This document shows, one piece after another, positions 5,725 through 11,429 of a stretch of 11,429 bases of DNA. The position numbers and the translations under genes are program-made. Position 1 is the first letter of the stretch, and each line of letters opens with the position of its first letter. This DNA comes from Actinomycetales bacterium (lineage in GTDB: Bacteria > Actinomycetota > Actinomycetes > Actinomycetales > Cellulomonadaceae), in assembly GCA_012514545.1 (NCBI GenBank), contig JAAZAC010000034.1, positions 1 through 11,429 on the forward strand, in the 5' to 3' direction. A model generated the notes under the pieces. That model did no database searches and was not told the DNA's origin. It saw nothing but the letters and a program-made list of their open reading frames with translations.

Positions 5725-7400
5725 GACCTCTCGACCCGCGGCTCCTCCGGCGGGCCCGCGCCGCCCGCCGGTACGTCGTCCTCACCGCCGGGCTCGGCGT
5801 CGTCACCGCCGGGCTCGTCATCGCGCAGGCGCTGCTGCTCGCCGCCGCCCTGGCGCCCGTCGTCGACCGGACCGCCGACTGGCCCGACGTCGCCCCGCTC
5901 GTCGGCTGGCTCGCCGTCGTCGTAGCCCTGCGGGTGCTCGCGACCGGCGTGCAGGAGCGGTACGCGCACCGCGCGGCCACGCGTGCCGTCGCGGAGCTGC
6001 GCGCCCAGGTGCTCGCGCACGCCGCCGCGCTCGGCCCCCGGTGGGGGGCGGCGCACGGGGGCGAGGCGGCGACGCTGCTCACGCGCGGCCTCGACGCGCT
6101 CGAGCCCTACTTCGTCCGGTACCTGCCGCAGCTCCTGCTCGCGGTCACCGTGACGCCGGGCGCGCTGGCCGTGGTGCTGGGGCTCGACTGGGTGGCCGCC
6201 GTGACGATCGCGGTGACACTCCCGCTCGTGCCGCTGTTCATGTGGCTCATCGGGCTCGTGACCGCGGGGTACGCCGAGCGGCGCCTGGCCACGATGACGC
6301 GCCTCGGCCACCAGGTGCTCGACCTCGTCGCGGGCATCCCGACGCTCCAGGCGCTGGGGCGGCACCGCGGCCCCGCGGCCCGGGTCCGCGAGCTCGGCGA
6401 CGCGCACCGGCGCGCCACGATGGGCACCCTGCGGGTCGCGTTCCTCTCCGGCATGGTGCTCGAGCTGCTGACCACGCTCTCGGTCGCGCTCGTCGCCGTC
6501 GGCGTGGGTCTGCGACTCGTGCACGGCGGGCTCGACCTGCGCACGGGGCTGGCGGTCCTCGTGCTCGCCCCGGAGGTCTACCTGCCGCTGCGGCAGGTCG
6601 GCGCGCACTTCCACGCCTCCGCCGACGGCGTGGCGGCCGCCGAGCGCGCGTTCGCGATCCTCGACGAGCCCGCGCCGCCCTCGGGCGACCGGCCCGCGCC
6701 GGACCTCGCCCGGACCACCGTCCGGCTGCGCGGCGTCGGCGTCGTCGCGCCGGACCGCGCGCGCGTGGCGCCCGCCGGGCTCGACCTCGAGCTGCGGCCC
6801 GGCCGCGTCGTGGCCCTCGCGGGGCCCAACGGCGCCGGCAAGTCCACGGCCGTCCTCACGCTGCTCGGCCTCCTCGCCCCGGACGAGGGCGACGTCGTCC
6901 TCGAGCCCGCGGACGGCCCACCCCTCCCCCTCGCCGAGGTGGACCTCGCGGGCTGGTGGCGGCAGATCTCCTGGGTGCCGCAGCGGCCGGTGCAGGAGCC
7001 CGCGACGGTGCGCGACGCCGTCGACCCGACCGGCGCCGCGCCCGACGGCGACGTCGCCGAGGCCGCCCGGCTCGCCGGGTTCGACGCGGTCGTCGCGGGC
7101 CTGCCCGACGGCTGGTCGACGCGCGTCGGCCAGGGCGGCGCGGGCCTCAGCCTCGGGGAGCGCCAGCGGCTCGCCCTCGCCCGGGCCCTCGTCGCGCGCA
7201 CGCCGCTCGTCGTGCTCGACGAGCCGACGGCGCACCTCGACGCGGGTGCCGAGGGGCAGGTGCTCGCCGCGATCCGCCGGCTGCGCGCCCAGGGCCGGAC
7301 GGTCCTCGTCGTCGCGCACCGCCCCGCCCTGCTGGAGGCGGCCGACGACGTCGTGCACGTCGCCGCGGCGCCGCGGCCCGTCGCGGAGGCGGCCCGGTGA
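5721..7400 (+). CDS. cydD: ABC exporter CydD, cytochrome bd assembly (apparent CTG start)
   Basis: This is one half of the CydDC heterodimeric ABC exporter required to assemble cytochrome bd. Reported substrates in E. coli are thiols (cysteine, glutathione), and more recently heme has been proposed. The first ~330 residues form the membrane domain. The ATPase domain carries Walker A GPNGAGKST (368-376, K374), the Q-loop in WVPQRP, signature LSLGE (476-480, close to the LSVGQ I recall for CydD), Walker B VVLDEPT (D500, E501) and switch H533. The start is unusual. The protein reads naturally from LRPLDPRLLRRARAARRY, but no ATG, GTG or TTG lies there. The first in-frame GTG downstream (about 5934) would delete the first membrane helix, and the nearest upstream (about 5592) lies deep in cydB. 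CTG at 5721, overlapping the cydB stop, is the best choice, giving about 559 residues. It ends in a GTGA overlap with cydC. Confidence 0.93.
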   Translation: MRPLDPRLLRRARAARRYVVLTAGLGVVTAGLVIAQALLLAAALAPVVDRTADWPDVAPLVGWLAVVVALRVLATGVQERYAHRAATRAVAELRAQVLAHAAALGPRWGAAHGGEAATLLTRGLDALEPYFVRYLPQLLLAVTVTPGALAVVLGLDWVAAVTIAVTLPLVPLFMWLIGLVTAGYAERRLATMTRLGHQVLDLVAGIPTLQALGRHRGPAARVRELGDAHRRATMGTLRVAFLSGMVLELLTTLSVALVAVGVGLRLVHGGLDLRTGLAVLVLAPEVYLPLRQVGAHFHASADGVAAAERAFAILDEPAPPSGDRPAPDLARTTVRLRGVGVVAPDRARVAPAGLDLELRPGRVVALAGPNGAGKSTAVLTLLGLLAPDEGDVVLEPADGPPLPLAEVDLAGWWRQISWVPQRPVQEPATVRDAVDPTGAAPDGDVAEAARLAGFDAVVAGLPDGWSTRVGQGGAGLSLGERQRLALARALVARTPLVVLDEPTAHLDAGAEGQVLAAIRRLRAQGRTVLVVAHRPALLEAADDVVHVAAAPRPVAEAAR

Positions 7401-9112
7401 GCGAGCTCTGGCAGGCGGTCCGGCTGCTCGAGGTGCCGCGGCGCCGGGCGGTCCTCGCGGTGCTCACGGGCTCCGCGGGCCTGGCGAGCGCCGTCGGCCT
7501 CGCCGCGGTCTCGGCGTGGCTCATCGCCCGCGCGTCGCAGATGCCGCCGGTGATGTACCTCACCGTCGCGACGGTCGCGGTGCGCGCGCTCGGCGTCTCG
7601 CGCGGCGTCCTGCGCTACCTCGAGCGGCTCGCGTCGCACGACGTCGCGCTGCGCGGCATGGCGCGGCTGCGCGAGCGGCTCTACGCCCGGCTCGCGGAGG
7701 CGCGCCCGGACGCCGTCCTCGCGCTGCGCCGCGGGGACGTGCTCGCCCGGGTGGGCGCCGACGTCGACGCGGTCGGCGACGTCGTCGTCCGCGGCCTGCT
7801 GCCCATCGCCGTCGCCGCCGTGGTCAGCGCGGCCGGGGCCGTGCTCGTCGGGGCGTTCCTGCCCGCTGCGGGCCTCGCCCTGGCCGCGTGCCTGGCCCTC
7901 GCGGGCGGCCTCGGGCCGTGGCTGGCCGTGCGGGCGGCGCGCGCCGCCGAGGTGCGGTCGGTGGCCGCGCGGGCCGACGTGTCCGCCTCCGTCGTCACGG
8001 TGCTCGACGGCGCGGCCGAGCTCACCGTCACCGGGGGCCTGGGCCGCGAGACGGCGGCCCTCGCCGACGCCGAGGCGCGCCTCGCCCGGGCCACCGACGC
8101 CGCGGCGCGGCCCGCCGCCTGGGCCGCCGCCGTGCAGCCCCTCGCGACCGGCCTCGCGGTGCTCGCCGCGCTCGCCCTGGGCATCCCCGCGACGACGGCG
8201 GGGGCGCTCGCCCCGGTGGAGCTCGCCGTCGTCGTCCTCACCCCGCTCGCCGCCTTCGAGGCGGCCGGGATGGTGCCGATGGCGGCCGTCTCGCTCGTGC
8301 GGTCCCGGGAGGCGGCGCGGCGCGTCCTGGCCCTCATGGCGGCCCCCGCGGCGCAGCCCCCGGCGCCGGCGCCCGCGGCGCCCGCGGCGGCGGACGGCAC
8401 GCTCGTGGCGGCCGGGCTCGCCTGCGGATGGCCCGGCCGGCCGCCCGCGCTCACCGGGATCGACCTCGAGGTCGGCCCGGGCCGCAGCGTCGCCGTCGTC
8501 GGGCCGAGCGGCGTCGGCAAGACGACCCTGCTGGCCACCCTGGCGGGCCTCCTGCCGCCGGTCGCCGGCACGGTGCGGGTCGACGGCCTCGACCCGGCCG
8601 CGCTCGACCGGGCGGACGCCGCGCGGCACGTCGCCTTCCTCGCCGAGGACGCGCACGTCTTCGACACGACGGTGCTGGAGAACCTGCGGGTGGCGCGCGG
8701 CGACGTCACCCCCGACGAGGCGACCGCCGTGCTGCGCGCCGTCGGGCTCGGCCCGTGGCTGGCCGGCCTGCCCGACGGCCTCGACACCCTGCTCGGCGCC
8801 GACGCCGCCCGCGTCTCCGGCGGCGAGCGCCGGCGCCTCCTCCTCGCCCGCGCGCTGCTCGCCCCCGCCCGCGTCCTCCTCCTCGACGAGCCCACCGAGC
8901 ACGTGGACGCCGGCGCCGCCGAGCTGCTCGCCGCCCTGCTGGACGGATCGCTCGCCGGCGGGCGCGCCGTCGTCGTCGTCACCCACCGGCTGGCTGGACT
9001 CGCGGCGGCCGGAGAGGTGATCCTGCTGGACGGGACGGGTAGCGTGCGGGCGCGGGGCACCCACGAGGAGCTGCGGGCGGCCGGGCTGCTCCCGGCGGAG
9101 GAGAGCGGATGA
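7397..9112 (+). CDS. cydC: ABC exporter CydC, cytochrome bd assembly
   Basis: This is the partner half-transporter of CydD; together they are needed for heme insertion and maturation of cytochrome bd. It starts at a GTG sharing a GTGA overlap with the cydD stop and encodes 571 residues. The membrane domain covers about 1-315, with hydrophobic segments at the N-terminus (about 18-60) and near 130-175 and 245-300. A Pro/Ala-rich linker (about 314-332) leads to the ATPase domain. That domain has Walker A GPSGVGKTT (369-377, K375), signature VSGGE (473-477), Walker B VLLLDEPTEHVD (D497, E498) and switch H530, so the site looks catalytically complete. CydC and CydD are separate here, unlike the fused CydDC of some actinobacteria. 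Its stop overlaps the next start as ATGA. CydD/CydC naming rests on gene order and signature sequences. Confidence 0.95.
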   Translation: MSELWQAVRLLEVPRRRAVLAVLTGSAGLASAVGLAAVSAWLIARASQMPPVMYLTVATVAVRALGVSRGVLRYLERLASHDVALRGMARLRERLYARLAEARPDAVLALRRGDVLARVGADVDAVGDVVVRGLLPIAVAAVVSAAGAVLVGAFLPAAGLALAACLALAGGLGPWLAVRAARAAEVRSVAARADVSASVVTVLDGAAELTVTGGLGRETAALADAEARLARATDAAARPAAWAAAVQPLATGLAVLAALALGIPATTAGALAPVELAVVVLTPLAAFEAAGMVPMAAVSLVRSREAARRVLALMAAPAAQPPAPAPAAPAAADGTLVAAGLACGWPGRPPALTGIDLEVGPGRSVAVVGPSGVGKTTLLATLAGLLPPVAGTVRVDGLDPAALDRADAARHVAFLAEDAHVFDTTVLENLRVARGDVTPDEATAVLRAVGLGPWLAGLPDGLDTLLGADAARVSGGERRRLLLARALLAPARVLLLDEPTEHVDAGAAELLAALLDGSLAGGRAVVVVTHRLAGLAAAGEVILLDGTGSVRARGTHEELRAAGLLPAEESG

Positions 9113-10863
9113 GCACACAGGCCGAGCGACGGCCGCACGGGCGCCCCGACGGGCGCGCCGAGCGGCGGGAGGGGTCGTTCGCGGCCGCGGACCTCCTCCA
9201 GGCGGCCCTCGGCCTCGCGAGCGACCTCGACCTGCCCACGGTGCTCCAGCGGTTCGTCTCGGCGAGCGCCAGCCTCACCGGCGCCAAGTTCGCGGCCATC
9301 AACGTCCTCGACGCGCGCGGTCGTTCGACCACGTTCGTGCACTCGGGCGTCGACGAGCGCCTGGCCGCGCTCATCGGGCGGTCGCCGCACGCCGTCGGCG
9401 TGCTCGGCGCGATCCCGTCGCACGGGACGCTGCGCCTCGACGACCTCACGCACCACCCGGCCTTCAAGGGCTTCCCCGCGAACCACCCGCCGATGGGCCC
9501 GTTCCTCGGCACGGCCGTGCGCGTGCGCGACCGGGTGTTCGGCTACCTGTACCTGTCCGAGAAGCCGGGCGGGTTCACGGACGAGGACGACGACATCGTC
9601 CTCACGCTCGCCGCCGCGGCCGCGGTGGCCATCCAGAACGCCCAGCTCTACGCCGCCTCGGAGCGCCGCGAGCACTGGCTGCGGGCGGGCCAGCAGATCA
9701 CGACCATGCTCCTGTCCGGCGCCGAGCAGGAGGAGGTGCTCGCCCAGATCGCCGCCTCGTCGCGCGAGGTGGCGCGCGCCGACACCGCGGCGCTCGTGCT
9801 GCCCGGGATGGGCGACCAGCTCGTCATGGAGATCGTCGACGGCGTCGGCGCCGACGAGCTCATCGGCACGGTCATGCCGCCCGACGGCCGCGCGCAGACG
9901 GTGCTCAAGGACGGCAACGGGCTCGTCGTCGACTCGCTGCACCGGGCGCGCGCGATGCGCGTCGACGCCATGCGCCGGTTCGGGCCCGCGCTCTACGCCC
10001 CCATGCAGGCCGACGGCCGCGGGGTCGGCGTCCTCGTGCTCCTCCGCCTCGTCGGCTCCGCGCCGTTCGGGCGCAACGACCTCGCCACGGCCGAGTCCTA
10101 CGCGGCGCAGGCGGCCCTCGCGCTCGTGCTCGCCGAGGCGCGGCACGCGCAGGACGTCGCCGCGCTCCTCGACGAGCGCGAGCGGATCGCCCGCGACCTG
10201 CACGACCTCGCCATCCAGCAGCTCTTCGCCACGGGCATGCAGCTCGAGACGGTGCGCCGCCGCGCGGCCCGCGGCGTCGACCCGGCGGAGCTCATGGGGA
10301 TCGTCGAGGACGCCCTCGACAACGTCGACGCGACGGTCCGCCAGATCCGCTCGATCGTGCACGCGCTGCGCGACCCGGACGCCGACGCCCCCCTCGCGGA
10401 GCGCCTGCGCCGGGAGGCGTCGCTCGCGCGCACGGGGCTGGGCTTCGCGCCGTCGCTCGTCATCACGATCGACGGCCGCGTGCTCGACTCGCCCGAGTCG
10501 CTCGAGGGCGACGCCGGCCTGCTGGACGACCGCGTCGGCGAGGACATGTCCGACGACGTGGTCGCCGTCGTGCGCGAGGGCCTGGCGAACGCCGCGCGGC
10601 ACGCGCAGGCGACAGCCGTCACGGTGCGCGTGGAGGTCGAGGGCGAGGGCATCGGCGGCCGCGTCGTCGTCGAGGTCGAGGACAACGGCGCCGGCCTGCC
10701 GGCGGAGCGGGACCGCAAGTCCGGCACGGACAACCTCGCGGCGCGCGCGCACCGGCACGGCGGCACGTTCAGCCTCGGCACCACGGCCGAGGGCCGGGGC
10801 ACGCTGCTGACGTGGTCCGCGCCGCTCGCGGGCGGCCGCCAGCGCCAGCGCGTCGCGCCCTGA
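9109..10863 (+). CDS. DosS/DosT-like heme-GAF sensor histidine kinase
   Basis: This is a predicted cytoplasmic oxygen/redox/NO-sensing kinase of 584 residues, about the length of mycobacterial DosS (578). It starts at ATG in an ATGA overlap with cydC, behind GGAGGAGAG. GAF-A (about 25-180) contains GFPANHPPM followed by VFGYLYL. H126 and Y148 keep the identity and 22-residue spacing of the heme ligand H149 and distal Y171 of DosS (from recall). GAF-B covers about 185-345. A coiled linker leads to HisKA_3 with phosphoacceptor H365 (ARDLHDLAIQQLF). The HATPase domain (about 483-578) has N-box N494, EDNGAGLP (D525) and a GTDNL glycine motif (G539). No membrane helix or signal peptide is visible. 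Differences from DosS include N65 and L67 where DosS has E87 and H89, and extra acidic residues at about 461-480. Being the last gene of the cyd operon makes it a likely controller of that operon. Heme binding is inferred. Confidence 0.93.
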   Translation: MSTQAERRPHGRPDGRAERREGSFAAADLLQAALGLASDLDLPTVLQRFVSASASLTGAKFAAINVLDARGRSTTFVHSGVDERLAALIGRSPHAVGVLGAIPSHGTLRLDDLTHHPAFKGFPANHPPMGPFLGTAVRVRDRVFGYLYLSEKPGGFTDEDDDIVLTLAAAAAVAIQNAQLYAASERREHWLRAGQQITTMLLSGAEQEEVLAQIAASSREVARADTAALVLPGMGDQLVMEIVDGVGADELIGTVMPPDGRAQTVLKDGNGLVVDSLHRARAMRVDAMRRFGPALYAPMQADGRGVGVLVLLRLVGSAPFGRNDLATAESYAAQAALALVLAEARHAQDVAALLDERERIARDLHDLAIQQLFATGMQLETVRRRAARGVDPAELMGIVEDALDNVDATVRQIRSIVHALRDPDADAPLAERLRREASLARTGLGFAPSLVITIDGRVLDSPESLEGDAGLLDDRVGEDMSDDVVAVVREGLANAARHAQATAVTVRVEVEGEGIGGRVVVEVEDNGAGLPAERDRKSGTDNLAARAHRHGGTFSLGTTAEGRGTLLTWSAPLAGGRQRQRVAP

Positions 10864-10878
10864 CCGGGGCGCCCGGGC
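10864..10878. terminator. Short GC hairpin in convergent gap, possible bidirectional terminator
   Basis: The 15-bp gap between the two facing stop codons contains CCGGG-GCG-CCCGG (10864-10876), a 5-bp stem with a 3-nt loop readable from both strands. It lacks a U-tract and is short, so termination here is plausible but weakly supported. Transcripts from the two sides may overlap. Confidence 0.3.
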
Positions 10879-11429
10879 TCAGTCGGCCGGCTCGGTGCGC
10901 CAGGCCGAGTGCTTGCGGCCCGCGACCCAGGCGGCGACCTGCGTGCGCCGCTGCAGGCCCATCTTGCTCAGCAGCGACGTGATGTGGTTCTTGACCGTCT
11001 TCTCGGCGACGCCGAGGCGCTCGGCGATCTCCCGGTTCGACATGCCCTCGCCGATGAGGTCGAGCACCTTGCGCTCGCTCGGCGTGAGGTCGACCGTCGG
11101 GTCGTCGTGGTCGGCGCGGCGCCGCGTGACGGTCCGCTCGTCGAGCAGGGTGCGCCCGGCGGCCACGGCGCGGATGACGTCGGCGATCTCCGCCCCGCGC
11201 ACGCTCTTCAGCAGGTACGCGGCGGCGCCCGCCTCGAGCGCGGCGGCCAGCGCGTCGTCGTCGTCGAACGACGTGAGGACCACGGAGCGCGCCTCGGGGA
11301 GCTGCTCGCGCAGCTGGTGCATGAGGTCGATGCCGGTGCCGTCCGGCAGCTGCAGGTCGACGAGGACGACCTGCGGCCGCACCAGGGTCGCCCGGCGCAC
11401 GCCCTCGGCGACGGAACCGGCCTCGGCGA
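10879..11429 (-). CDS. DosR/NarL-type response regulator, N-terminus cut by window edge
   Basis: This is a DNA-binding response regulator of the LuxR/NarL class. The frame runs open to the window edge: nine codons (AEAGSVAEG) precede the GTG at 11398-11400, so that GTG is internal. About 30 residues are missing compared with DosR. The visible 182 residues include the receiver phospho-site VVLVDLQLPDG (Asp codon at 11356-11358), the conserved Thr/Ser in VLTSF and Lys in YLLKS. After a linker comes a GerE/LuxR helix-turn-helix with LTPSERKVLDLI and VAEKTVKNHITSLLSKMGLQ. The EKTVKN stretch and the following RRTQ match the DNA-contact helix region of mycobacterial DosR. EAGSVAE and LPDGTGIDL are also close to DosR. 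It faces the kinase tail to tail with a 15-bp gap. It is the likely partner of that kinase and likely ligand of the box at 3101-3114, both inferred. Its own promoter is outside the window. Confidence 0.93.
   Translation of the reverse strand, partial: AEAGSVAEGVRRATLVRPQVVLVDLQLPDGTGIDLMHQLREQLPEARSVVLTSFDDDDALAAALEAGAAAYLLKSVRGAEIADVIRAVAAGRTLLDERTVTRRRADHDDPTVDLTPSERKVLDLIGEGMSNREIAERLGVAEKTVKNHITSLLSKMGLQRRTQVAAWVAGRKHSAWRTEPAD

Noticed and set aside
5628..9118. Long minus-strand open frames opposite cydD and cydC
   Set aside because: Charged, low-complexity translations opposite genes with intact Walker and signature motifs; no promoter or ribosome binding site.
7681..10758. 1025-codon minus-strand open frame opposite cydC and the kinase
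   Set aside because: No domain content. It is the mirror image of high-GC third positions in the plus-strand genes.
10879..11400. Reading the response regulator as a complete 173-residue protein starting at the GTG at 11398-11400
   Set aside because: The frame continues upstream to the window edge with EAGSVAE, typical of the receiver domain before the phospho-site, so the gene is truncated by the window.
1..11429. tRNA/rRNA genes, CRISPR arrays, insertion sequences, att sites, defence systems
   Set aside because: No direct-repeat/spacer pattern, transposase or integrase motifs, terminal inverted repeats or structured RNA consensus were seen. The window is fully accounted for by housekeeping and respiratory genes.

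Overview
The window looks like a stretch of chromosome from a very high-GC actinomycete. The grounds are extreme G/C at third codon positions, GTG starts, an RNase E with a long Arg/Glu/Ala-rich N-terminal extension, and an actinobacterial-type cytochrome bd locus. A Cellulomonadaceae/Promicromonosporaceae-like member of the Micrococcales is my best guess. That placement is inference from gene style, not from a marker gene.

Layout. (1) Positions 1-2790, minus strand: most of an RNase E/G gene (rne), with its 3' end cut off by the window edge. Long open frames on the plus strand here are GC-rich antisense shadows. (2) Positions 2791-3188: a divergent control region of about 400 bp. It holds a close match to the DosR/DevR (dormancy/hypoxia regulator) operator at 3101-3114, a TAnnnT -10 element at 3138-3143, and a palindrome in the predicted 5' UTR. 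(3) Positions 3189-10863, plus strand: a five-gene operon cydA-cydB-cydD-cydC-sensor kinase. The last four genes are joined by 4-bp stop/start overlaps (CTGA, GTGA, ATGA). (4) Positions 10879-11429, minus strand: a NarL/LuxR-type response regulator resembling DosR, convergent with the operon and truncated at its N-terminus by the window edge.

How the parts fit. CydA and CydB form the high-affinity quinol:O2 oxidoreductase (cytochrome bd). CydD and CydC are the heterodimeric ABC exporter needed for its assembly. The fifth gene encodes a soluble GAF-GAF-HisKA_3-HATPase kinase closely resembling mycobacterial DosS/DosT. It retains the expected heme-ligating His (H126) and distal Tyr (Y148). The facing regulator carries the DosR DNA-contact signature (EKTVKN). 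With a DosR-like box about 43 bp upstream of the inferred transcription start of cydA, the window reads as a compact oxygen-sensing circuit. The predicted loop is: low O2 activates the kinase, the kinase phosphorylates the regulator, and the regulator induces cytochrome bd, its assembly factor and more kinase. The parts are visible in the sequence; the circuit is inference.

The most notable oddities are an apparent CTG start codon for cydD, the kinase sitting inside the cyd operon while its presumed regulator lies tail-to-tail on the other strand, and the strong operator match. I see no mobile elements, tRNA/rRNA genes, CRISPR arrays or other accessory systems.
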